Below, in pieces: positions 1 through 9,660 of a stretch of DNA of 64,000 bases. How positions within the stretch are numbered: the stretch's first letter is position 1; each line of letters starts with the position of its first letter. The position numbers and the translations under genes were made by a program. The stretch is from Closterium sp. NIES-65 (Eukaryota; Streptophyta; Zygnematophyceae; Desmidiales; Closteriaceae), in NCBI GenBank assembly GCA_948144175.1, contig CANXME010002096.1:496001-560000 (forward strand). Direction: 5' to 3'. Under the pieces are notes generated by a model. The model did not search any database, had not been told where the DNA came from, and saw only the letters and a list, made by a program, of their open reading frames with translations.

Positions 1-2241
1 TGCACCGCATCTCGTACTCGCGGTACTTGTCCCCCAGATTCACCACGTTCACATGCGCATACGAGTCCTCCTGTCCGGGCGGCAACTCTTGTCCTCTAGG
101 CTCGTAAATAACCTCCCCCGCACGCTTCCCCTTCTCCCCGCTGCTCCCAGTGACGTCGTAAATTCGTGCAAACATGGGCAGGGCCAAGCCGTGGTATTCC
201 TGGGGTGTGGGTGGTTGGAGAAAGAGCAAGCAAGCGTGGGAGGGTGTGGGGAGAGTGAGGTGGGAGGGTGTGGGGAGAGTGAGGTGGGAGGGTGTGGGGA
301 GAGTGAGGTGGGAGGGTGTGGGGAGAGTGAGGTGGGAGGGTGTGGGGAGAGTGAGGTGGGAGGGTGTGGGGAGAGTGAGGTGGGAGGGTGTGGGGAGAGT
401 GAGGTGGGAGGGTGTGGGGAGAGTGAGGTGGGAGGGTTCCTGTGGTCGACTGTTGACCCAAAAGTCCATCCAGATTGAGTCGCATTTGAGAACTCTCAAG
501 AATCTTGCCATGTAGCCGAGGCAAGGCAAACATTGCTGTAAGCAACCTCCCCCTACCACCACTCACCGCATGTCACCATTGCTCACTCATATAGCCAGCC
601 CAGGCACACCCACTTGCAACCCCCAACCGCCCCCCACCTCCCAGCACCCCTCCCCACCGCATACCTCCAGCCCAGTATACCCCCAACCGCCCCCCACCTC
701 CCCACCACTAAAAGTCCACAATCTCCGTCATGTATCCTAGGCACGCCCGTGTTGCAGACTGCACCCCCCCCACCCCCCCCCGCCCCCCCCCCCTCCACTT
801 CCCACCTCAAACCACCCCCCACCACCCAGCAGCACCCCCCATCCACCACTCAGCACCCCGCAGCACCGCTCACCTCCAGCATCGCATCCCACATCGGCTC
901 AAAGTCAATGATTGCCGTCATGTAGCCGAGGCACGCCGCCTGGTACTCGCTAGAAGACAAACCGTCCGGCAGCGGGTCGGGCGTGCGGTAAACGGGGAAG
1001 ACTATAAAGAGGCCGCGCGAAATGGGCCTCTTAGTGAAGGAGAGAGAGAGGTTGAGGGGGAACGGGGGCGTGAGTGCCCCCATTACTCCATAGTCCCGCG
1101 CTCGCGTCACCGCCTCTATTGTTGCTGGGCGGTTGGCTGGACGGGGGGAAGGGGTTGGTTGGGGGAGTGGGGAGAATGGGGGAGGGATAGGAGGAGGGAA
1201 TGGGGGGTAATGGAGGGAAGGAACAGCGGAGGGAAGTGGGGGAGGGGTGTGGAGAGAGAATGGAGAAAAGAAGGGAAGAAGAGAAAGGGGGAGAGAGGAA
1301 AGACATGATAGGGGAGGAAGAACACATGATGATTCATACTCATAGCACTCACTCCCCACTCACTCCACGCACACCCCACACTCACCCCACACTCACCCCA
1401 CACTCACTCCCCACTCACTCCCCACTCCCCACTCACTCCCCACTCACTCCCCACTCACTCCCCACTCACTCCCCACTCACTCCCTACTCACTCCCCACTC
1501 ACTCCCCACTCACTCCCCACTCACTCCCCACTCACTCCACACTCACCCCACACTCACTCCACAGTCACTCCACAGTCACTCCCCACTCACCCCACACTCA
1601 CCCCACACTCACCCCACACTCACCCCACACTCAGTCCCCACTCAGTCCCCACTCACTCCACACCCACCCCACACTCACCCCATGCCAGAAACTCCTGCAA
1701 CGCAAGCTGGTCTTCAGGCAGGTCAACCGAGTCAACGCCGGTCAACGGGTGGTCAGGATGGGAGGAGGGCGCCAGGAGGCCCTGGCCAATCACGGAGGCC
1801 GATGCGCTGGTGAGCACGATGGGGGCGAGCTCGGCCTGGCTGCCCGCACACATGCTGCCGTGCCTGTGATTAGAGGAGGCGGGTGGGGGGGATGGGGGAT
1901 GGGGGATGGGCGGACACGGCAGGCATGTGTGCACTTAAGCAGGCTTGGGCAGGGGGAGGGAGGATGGGGGATGGTTCAGGGGTGTTTCACTGTCGACACA
2001 TTGTGTTTCACTAAAAAAAAAAAAAATGTGTTTTACACTCGATATGATGTGTTTTGGGTTTCGGGTTTAACTGATGCAATCAACTGTGTTTTGCAGCCAA
2101 CGTACCTGATGCAGAAGTATCCGGGACCCCCAGTTAACGCTGCTGCTTTTCTGAGACATCTGGAAAAGCGTACCTGCTGCTTTGTCACGACATCTCAACT
2201 CAAAAATCGCACATACCTGATGCAGTCATTAGGGTCCCCTA

Positions 2242-2277
<36 letters not shown>

Positions 2278-4777
2278 TTCTGAAGACATCTCAACCGTAC
2301 GTACCTGATGCAATACCCAGGGTCCCCCAGCTGCTGCTGCTGCTGTTTCTCAAACGCCGGCCGCTCAGCCTGAGTCACCCGCCGGGAAAAGGAGACGGCA
2401 AACAGCAGCGGGCGGGCGTAGTCCGTCGCATTCACGAGGGACGAGAAGGTGGGCTGGTTGAATGGAAGAGATGGGGGGGGGGGGGGGGGGAGAGAGGAGG
2501 GGCGCGGGGAGGAAGGGGTGGAATGAAGTAGGAAGGTTGAGAAGGGAAGGACGATGGGTTATTAACAGCAGCGGGCGGGCACAGTCTGTCTTATTCACCT
2601 GCAAGCAGTAGGTGGGCTAATTGGATGGAGGGGGTTTGGGGGTTTGTGGGGGAAGGTGGGGGAAAGAGGAAACGGGTAAGGAGAAACATGGAAGGTGGGG
2701 GAAAGAGGAAACGGGTAAGGAGAAACATGGAAGGTGGAGTGGGGAAGGGGAAGGGAAAGGGGCAAGGAGGGAATGATGAGCGCAAGATAGGCGATTCAGC
2801 CACCAGCGAGCAAAGCAGAGCGGCTAACCTGGCGAGCGGCTGACCTGGCGAACGGCAGCCCTGGTGGGTGGCTGACCTGGCGGGCGGCTGATCTGGCGGG
2901 CTGCTGACCTGGCGGGCTGCTGACCTGGCGGGCGGCTGACCTGATCGAGAGTGGCGTTTGGCTTTTGGAAGTAGAAGGTTGAGACGACCGCTCCCAATAG
3001 CCGCACCTGATTGGGTGATGTGGTGTTCAGTGCGGTGGGATGGGATGGGATGCGATGGGATGGGATGGGATGGGATGGGATGGGATGGGATGGGATGGGA
3101 TGGGATGGGATGGGATGGGATGGGATGGGATGGAAATGCATGGGATGGAAATGAATGGGATGGAAATGAATGGGATGGAAATGGCTCTCCAGCAGCGTCG
3201 TCCACTTGTCACACTCCTGCTCCACTTCTGCCAGACTCGTCCTGTGACATAATTGACCAATCGCGTTCGCCCGTCGCTTCCCTCACCTCATCCCTTTCAA
3301 CCCCCAACCCCTCCCCACCACTCACCTGATCAGCGGATTGACGGAAGTGGCTCTCCAGCAGCGCCGTCCACTTGTCGCACTCCTGCTGCACCTCCGCCAG
3401 CCGCGCCGCCTGGAAGTTCTGATACAACACCCAGAAAACGACAAACGCCACCGCCAGGGTCACAGCCGCCCACATCAGCAGACACAGGAAGCGCGCCAAG
3501 TGGGTCAGCTCGAGGCATTTCTCCACGCTGCACTTGCTCAGAAGCTTCCACAGCCATCCTCGATTCCTCCATTCGTCCTCCTCATCCTCTGCGCTTCTCC
3601 TCCTCCTTCCCCCCCTTCTGCCCTTCCTGCCAAACGATCCGTGCTTCTGTCGTTTCTTGTCCTGAAAATTCCCTGTTTTCGTAAAAGCACCCCCGTTTCT
3701 GTCACACGCTGTTCCCCTCACCATCACCTCAACTTCCCCCCTTGGGATCTCCGCGCCGCCAGCCTCCCCCCTCACCCCTCCCCCTGCCCGTCCTCGGCTT
3801 CCCCAAGAACTTCTCCCGCCCCAACCAGCCCAGGAGGGGTAATCACCCTCAAAATTCGCATCTCCGCGTCTTTTCGTCGCCCATCCCTTGAAGGACCACC
3901 ACTTACCGCCGTTTTCTCTCCCTTCCCCTTCCTCCGCGGACATCCAGTCGCTATCCTCCCACATCGCATCCTCGTCTTCAGTCCCCTCGCTATAATCACT
4001 CGTGCTGCTGCTTCCGCCTGGCCCCCACGCACTCGACCGCTCCGACGGGCACGCGGACGGGCGCGGGGAGACCTGGACTCGTTGACTCGGTTGACCCCGT
4101 TGAACAGGATAACCCGTTTGACCTGGTTGACTTGGTTGACTCGAGTCGGATCTTTTCGCGAGTCCAACGGACGCCGCATTGGCCCCCTGCCTGCTCCGCT
4201 TCCCCCTTGCCCCAGCGAGGCGGTCGTCGCTTCCGCCGGCGCTACCCTCCCCGCCGCTCGAGGGCGCAGCTCCGCCTGCCCCTGTGATCCCCCCCGCCCC
4301 TGCCACGCGGGCTAATGCGTTCCGCGGCGTTGTCGCGGTTTCCCCCGCAGGCGGAAGGATTCCGCGGTACCGTCGCGCGCACCACGCGCGAGCGTTGGCG
4401 GCGGCGTTTCTAAGCGGAGATCTGGAGGTAAGCGGATGCGGGGACTGCGCTCTATCGCTGAGAGAGGGCGGAAGCAACGGGGAGGCCTCGCGACCGCGCT
4501 CTGCGGCGGGTCTTGCGCCGCCGTCCGCGCTTTCTGCTTGCGACGAACCGGCGACGGGCGCGGCGGTCGCGGTGGCGGGAATTGCGGCGGGAATTGCGGA
4601 AGGGATGGCAGCCGCGGCGACCGCGGGTGAGGCTTGACCGTCTGCGCCATTGGGCGAGAGGAACGACTTTTGAGACGTCTCAGAGAGCGAGAGGAACGCG
4701 TGCCACGAGCCGCTGCGACGCGCGCGGGCCGGCTTAGATTGCGCGGCACGTGGCGGAGGGGAAAGCCGGTCGGCCAT
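1..4777 (-). CDS. CHASE-domain membrane receptor, cytokinin-receptor (sensor histidine kinase) type; 5' part, runs off left edge
   Basis: Six exons on the minus strand: 4777-3326, 3006-2941, 2453-2305, 1863-1679, 1115-874 and 199-1. All junctions are GT-AG and all phases agree, giving about 764 codons before the edge. Exon 1 encodes roughly 425 low-complexity residues, then a membrane segment near residues 430-451 (LMWAAVTLAVAFVVFWVLY) and the start of the extracellular part. Exons 2-6 read like the CHASE domain of AHK/CRE1 receptors: VVSTFYFQKPNATLDQ, then DYARPLLFAVSFSRRV, then AELAPIVL, then RARDYGVMGALTPPF and GLFIVFPVYRTPD, then ARIYDVTGSS and KYREYEMRC. In land plants this domain binds cytokinin at the ER or plasma membrane and signals through a histidine kinase and receiver; those parts would lie beyond base 1 and are not seen. 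The start is the first ATG of the long open frame. The unusually long N-terminal region is odd for the family. A CHASE receptor with another output domain cannot be excluded. Confidence 0.88.
236..438. repeat. 24-bp minisatellite in the last visible CHASE-gene intron
   Basis: About eight copies of a 24-bp purine-rich unit (gtgggagggtgtgggg plus agagtgag on the plus strand). On the gene strand it is a pyrimidine-rich tract ending about 35 bases before the exon 6 acceptor at 199/200. It creates long repetitive reading frames in several frames that are not genes. Confidence 0.9.
460..760 (-). repeat. Decayed copies of exon 5 of the CHASE gene inside the intron
   Basis: The exon 5 stretch around 901-940 (encoding CLGYMTAIIDF) reappears, diverged, at 711-749 and again, shorter, near 499-527. 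Both keep the core that encodes a Cys-Leu-Gly-Tyr-Met-like string. Neither is flanked by a convincing splice pair, so they look like relics of local duplication. C-rich runs lie around them (about 770-800). Confidence 0.65.
1348..1678 (-). repeat. 11-bp minisatellite starting at the exon 4 splice donor
   Basis: On the minus strand exon 4 ends at 1679 and the intron opens GTGAGTGTGGG. This 11-base unit and close variants (AGTGAGTGGGG) then repeat for about 330 bases, so a GTGAGT-like donor recurs every 11 bases. The array sits directly on the exon border. Confidence 0.85.
2099..2290 (-). repeat. Two diverged copies of the exon 3 end and donor, with a CTG/CAG run
   Basis: The true exon 3 end and donor (about 2345-2299, ending GCATCAG then GTACGT) is repeated at about 2260-2213 and 2150-2099. 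Each copy ends GCATCAG followed by GTATGT or GTACGT and carries the same short intron piece. The middle copy holds an expanded CTG run (about 2241-2276). The intron therefore contains three donors in a row for the same exon end. Confidence 0.8.
2561..2735 (-). repeat. Copy of the exon 3 start plus a two-unit 36-bp repeat
   Basis: 2561-2627 matches 2397-2462 (start of exon 3 and its acceptor), with substitutions. Next to it a G-rich unit of about 36 bases occurs twice (about 2653-2735). Both lie in the intron between exons 2 and 3. Confidence 0.65.
2826..2940 (-). repeat. 17-bp minisatellite starting at the exon 2 splice donor
   Basis: Exon 2 ends CAG and the intron opens GTCAGCCGCCCGC. The stretch CAG-GTCAGC repeats about every 17 bases for some 110 bases, each unit restoring a CAG/GT exon-intron-like border. 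Confidence 0.8.
3031..3239 (-). repeat. GGGAT microsatellite and a copy of the exon 1 end
   Basis: 3040-3135 is a pure run of a 5-bp unit (gggat on the plus strand), followed to about 3180 by a longer diverged form. 3181-3239 is a diverged copy of 3346-3407, the exon 1 segment encoding QECDKWTALLESHF. All of it lies between exons 1 and 2. Confidence 0.8.
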
Positions 4778-5368
4778 GGACGCGTGCGCGTCGCACTACT
4801 TAAGAGACCAGCCTGAAGTGTCGGTCGACCAATAAATAGCAATACGAGTACTTATGAATGCTTATTTCTCGTAGTAGCACCAGCCCCGCTAAGGGCCTTA
4901 GCTACTTCGAGGTTGGAGTCACTTGGAGCCAGAGATTCTAACCTAAGGCCTCTGCCGCGTCGACTTGAGTGAATACTACGGTTCTTGGCCGTGCAATTGA
5001 TACGCACTACGAATGAATGATCGCCTTTCTCCACTGGACACACGCTTTAATAGTAGGAGGCACACTCGAGAGGACGTCAACGAGGATTGTCGAGTCCGCT
5101 CGTGATGACACTTAGTGGAGGATTATGAAGGGAAAGTATGCTGATCGTGGCTTGTAAAGGGAGACTTAGCGATAAAATCGTGTGTCTGTCAGTGGGTTGC
5201 GGTGAATCAAGCAACTCTGCGTGCCACCCACGTGGTGGTGGGGTGGGGGAGGAAGGAGATGGACAAGATCAGTTCCATTGCTCTCGTTTTGTCTTCACTC
5301 AACTCGGCCAGAGCAAAAGCGTTGCAGATAGAATTTACATCTCGCACCCAAGCCCAAGCGCAATGCAG
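4778..5368. other. 5' flank of the CHASE gene; no gene seen
   Basis: About 590 bases upstream of the receptor start. A TATA-like CTATTTATTG lies on the minus strand about 55 bases before the ATG, which is weak support for a promoter. No conserved coding frame was recognised. Confidence 0.4.
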
Positions 5369-5451
5369 GCGTATGTCTCAACCAAACGGGGTCCGACGGT
5401 GGTCGACGGAGCGTCGACCACCGTCGGACCCCGTTTGGTTGAGACATACGC
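5369..5451. repeat. Perfect 40-bp inverted repeat with a 3-base loop
   Basis: Left arm 5369-5408 and right arm 5412-5451 are exact reverse complements, with only GAG between them. The arms begin GCGTATGTCTCAACC and meet at GTCGACG. It lies about 290 bases left of the Harbinger terminal repeat and is not part of a recognised gene. Confidence 0.95.
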
Positions 5452-6163
5452 TCACGAAGCTCAAATGGGTACGTCAACACCCACCTCGAGGTTATCGGTG
5501 TTGGGGGTGCGCACCTCAGGGGGCGGAACACACCATGCTGAGCTGGACGGTTGGGGCTGAGGATGCTGGTTCCTGTCGTGGCCGTGGGCCGTGGTCTCAA
5601 AGATTCGCTGTTCACGTCACGCGATGGTTGGCAATCGCGCACAAAGGGCACGCCATCAAATCAGACACACACCGCGCCGCCTACAGTGCGACCGAATGCA
5701 ATCCGCGTCACAATGTGGTGGGAAGAGCTTCACCATTGTGAGGGCGCGTGTGGTCTTTGAAATTTGTAAAAGTTTATGTTTTTAGGGCGAATTTTAGTTT
5801 TGAACTTACAACGAAAGAAGTTCGAATTTCCTTCTATCGAAGTTCGAACATCGGGCTTACCACACTGTAAAAAATCACACACACATACAAGGTCGAACCC
5901 CGACATTCGAACTTGTAAAAACGAGCCGAGCCGCACGTCAACATCATAGGTTACCCGGTTCGCTCGTCTTGACAGTGCGTCACGTCAACATTTTGCGCCT
6001 CGGTTTACAAGGACCTAGAGCTCCAACTCACCTTCCGCGCCGAGTGTGTAACCAGGGTACAAATAACCCCCGTGGCAACACCTTGTATACTCGTCATTCG
6101 CCCAACATGACAACCCTACAGCTGGTCCGCTTTCTCGGCATCGTATGGCAGGGGTACTTGTAG

Positions 6164-7354
6164 ATGGTGATGCTTCCCGTTCTCAACGCTGTTGGCACGG
6201 CACTCCCCACGCCCGTCTCGGCCTTCACTCTCAGGCAGACCCGGGTGTTCGTGCTTGGCGACCGCCTTGACGCACGTGTGCGTTGGTTTCGACTGATAAC
6301 ATCCCTGCCCGAGGACAATTTCTATGAGTATTTGCGGGTTGACAAACGCGTTTTCGTTTACTTAGTGCGCCAGTATCAGCGCAGCCGTTTCGCTACACTT
6401 AATCGTCCTGTGCATAACTTTATATTCGTCGCCATGGGACTTAGCAGGCTTGGGCATGGTCTCACATTTCGCGAAATTGGGCTTCACTTCGGCTACTCTT
6501 TCTCCCACGCCCACAAGCTGTTTGCGAGGTTCATTTTTTTCGTCAACGAAGTCCTCCTGCCCAAGTGGGTCATGTGGCCAGACATGGACATGATGCAGTT
6601 GTTCGAGACAGAGTTTCGCCTTCAAGCCGGAATACCTGAGGTGGTAGGCGCCATGGACGGGACCTACATACACTGCCGTGGCATGGGACCACATTGCGAA
6701 GGCTTCATAAATAGGAAAGGTTTCTTTTATATTATTTGCCAACTAATATGCGATAGCATGGGTCTCATCTGGGATTTTTTTGTAGGCTACCCCGGAAGCG
6801 TCAAGGACGCTCGGGTTTTCATGAACAGCCCTGCAGGAACTAAAATTGAAGGAGGGATATTGGACTACACGCTAGTAGCGGACGCTGCCTATGGTTTGAG
6901 GCCCTACATCTACACACCCTACCGTGCCCTTCCCGGTCGCGCACTTCCCGACGAGCAGCGAGTCTGGAACCTCCAGCAGTCCCGCACTCGAATGATCGTG
7001 GAGTAGGTGAACGGGAGGCTGAAGACCAAATGGCGCATCCTGGACGGGCGCCTCGAGTGCGACGTCTTCCGCGCCCCGCAGGTCGTCTCCGCCTGCATCG
7101 TGCTTCACAACATCGACCTCCTCCTCGGCTTTCGTCACCGCCTGAACGAACCTCGTGAACGCAACACTTGGTGGCTGGAAGGACCCGTTGCGGAGGCCCC
7201 GCATTTCTCGCCGCGCGATGCGGGCTTTACTCCGACTCGTCGTCGATCTCGCCTGGCGGCGTACTTCTACGCTTCCTGGAGGCTCGGGCATCCTGAGCTC
7301 TCTCAACCATCTCTTGGGTACGTTATAAAAACTCATCAAATTGGTCTCGCATAG
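6164..7354 (+). pseudogene. Harbinger-type DDE transposase (DDE_Tnp_4), interrupted by a stop
   Basis: The ATG at 6164 follows an in-frame stop at 6161. The first 280 residues include a helix-turn-helix-like part (LTFREIGLHFGYSFSHAHKL, about residues 100-120), then the catalytic core: Asp165 in VVGAMDGTYIH, Asp240 in LVADAAYG and Glu280 in RTRMIVE. A TAG follows Glu280 directly at 7004-7006. The same frame continues after it with VNGRLKTKWRIL and a typical C-terminal ACIVLHN to 7354. The family usually has a sense codon there, so I read this as an inactivating stop unless it is suppressed. The enzyme would cut and paste DNA at TWA targets together with the partner protein. Confidence 0.85.
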
Positions 7355-8679
7355 CCCCTTTTACCGATTGTGCAATTATCCCCGCTATTTCAGCACACAG
7401 CACTGAATCGCTTGAGTTCATGTGGTTACCAACACCACCTCCCATTGTGTCGTTGCTCGAATGTTCCTCTTCGGCAGCCGCAGGCCCGGGCCGGCGGGAG
7501 ACACCGCGGCCACGGAGCGCAACACTCGCGTTCGTGCCGACAACGCGTGAACGGGATAGAGATGCAGTGGCGGTGGCAGCGGCGGGGGACACGTCGGGCG
7601 CAAGCGCAGACGTAGACGGAGACGAAAACGGCTGGCGCGAAGGAGTGACCAGGCGAAGCCGTCACTCGGCGGGGATTGGGTGAGCGTCGAGCCGACTGCG
7701 CTCGGCTTGCTGATGCCGCTACGCCATCGGGCCCTGCAGACACCGCTGATGCGGTGGTAGGAGACGCCACATCTGCCGGTGATGGGCGTCGCATAAGGGG
7801 GTGTTGGGTGGTTTCATTATTACATGCCACCTTGATGAATGGTTATATAAGTATCATCAATCTTAAATTATGAGCAGTTAAAAATAAGGATCACATCAAA
7901 CAACAATCAACACTTACTAGGAATGGTACGAGCCGGGGGAGGAGGCGCGGTAGTAGTTGCGGGAAGCAAGGGGCCCGCGAGCGCCGGGGGATGCGCATTC
8001 GCCCGATCCCCTAGGAACCTGTCCAAAATGTCATAGAAAATAGGCATTTTGGGGGGCTTCCCCTTCCCGGAAGGTTTGAGCAATAAATCCGACACCTTCC
8101 GCAAGTGAGCCTCCATACGGAAAACCTTGGCTTTTGTGGCTGTGAGACCAATGGCGCCATCCGGGGTGACGAAGACGGACTTGCTCGTCGAGCATGACGT
8201 CCCGGTTCTGGCCTTGCAGGCGGCACAAATTCCGATATTGCTCGTCGAAGTCGTGGCGGATCCACGCCAGCTGCATGACTTCCGCCGGCTCCCACCCTTT
8301 TTTGTCGCTAGGCGTCGCTGCATCGGCGCCGTCGTCAGCGCTGTCTTCGCCATCGCAGTCGATTTCGCCTGCGTCGAAGTACGAGAGGGTGTCGTCGTCT
8401 GCACGTAGAGGAGTGTTCGGGCTGTTAGAACATTATAGCTTATGCTTTTGTGTAGGCTGTAGTAGGGTATCCTATAGGGGGTACAACCCAATTAGGGTTA
8501 GTACTTGTACCCACTTCATTCATAGTTCATTCATTCTCGTTCTCATTTTCTCATGGTATTGAGCAAGTTCCCTCGTGGGAACTGTTCCTAGGGCCCATCG
8601 ATTCTTTTTTTTCCTGCCCGGGGCGCGTCCTACCCCTGCCCGAAGCGCGCCTAGGGTCGCGCCCTTCTTAGCGGCCCCG

Positions 8680-9660
8680 TCGCGTCACCCTTAGCGACCC
8701 GTCGTGTCGCCCTTAGCGGCCCGTCGCGCCGCCCTTACGGTCGCGTCGCGCCGCCCTAACGGCCGCGTAGCGCCGCCCTAGCGGCCGCGTCGCGCCGCCC
8801 TAGCGGCCTCTCGTGGCCCCGATCAGCCGCCCTTGCGGCCCCGATCCGCCGCCCTTTCACCAGCGGCCCCGTCGCCGCCCTTGCAGCGGCCCGTCGCCGC
8901 CCTTCTCACGGCCCCGCCGTCCCTTTAAACGGCCCCGCCGCCCTCACCTGCGGCCCGCCGCCCTTCCTGCGGCCCGTCGCCCTTACCTGCGGCCCAGCCG
9001 CCCTTACCTGCGGCCCCGCCGCCCTCAACTACGACCCCGCCGCCCTTACCTGCGGCCCCGCCGCTCTCAACTGCGGCCCCGCCGCCCTCAACTGCGGCCC
9101 CGTCGCTCTCAACTGCGGCCCGGCCGCCCTCAACTGCGGCCCCGTCGCCCTTCCCTGCGGCCCCGCCGCTCTCACCTGCGGCCCCGCCGCTCTCACCTGC
9201 GGCCCCGCCACTCTCACCTGCGGCCCCGCCGCTCTTACCAGCGGCACCGCCTCTCTCACCTGCGGCCCCGCCGCTCTCACCTGCGGCCCAGCCGCTCTCA
9301 CCTGCGGCCCCGCCGCTCTCACCGGCGGCCCCGCCACTCTGACCTGCGGCCCCGTCCCTTGCTGCAGCGCCGCCCGCTATCCGAGCTGCCCGAGCCGCCT
9401 CACCCAGCCGAGCAGCCGACCGCCGCGCCGCCCTGCAGCAGCACCGCCGAGCCGCCCGGGCAACCGAGCAGCCGGACAGCCGAGCCGCCGAGCCGCCCAG
9501 CAGCCAAGCAGCCGAGCCGCCCTGCAGTCGAGCCGCCCAGCAGCCGAGCCGCCGTACAGCCGAGCCGCCGGGCCGCCGAGCCGCACTGCAGCCGAGCCAC
9601 CTAGCCGCCCAGTAGCCGAGCCACCGAGCCGCCCTACTGGCGAGCCGTGCGAGCTGCCCC
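8680..9660 (+). repeat. Leader array of short GC hairpin units (Copia copy 1)
   Basis: Between primer site and gag lies about 1 kb of units of roughly 20-21 bases built on GCGGC-CCC-GCCGC. The two arms can pair and the loop varies. Some units keep pairing through a G-T wobble (GTCGC for GCCGC). Towards gag the array changes to a GAGCCGCC-type repeat. Long frames across it are low complexity and not taken as genes. Confidence 0.75.

Noticed and set aside
53-566. Long reading frames on both strands over the 24-bp repeat
   Set aside because: They exist only because the unit is a multiple of three and stop-free. The region is intron of the CHASE gene and the peptides are pure repeat.
1200-2531. 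443-codon plus-strand frame
   Set aside because: It crosses the 11-bp minisatellite, a poly-A run, exon 3 and exon 4 on the opposite strand and their donor copies. It has no domain and no codon bias.
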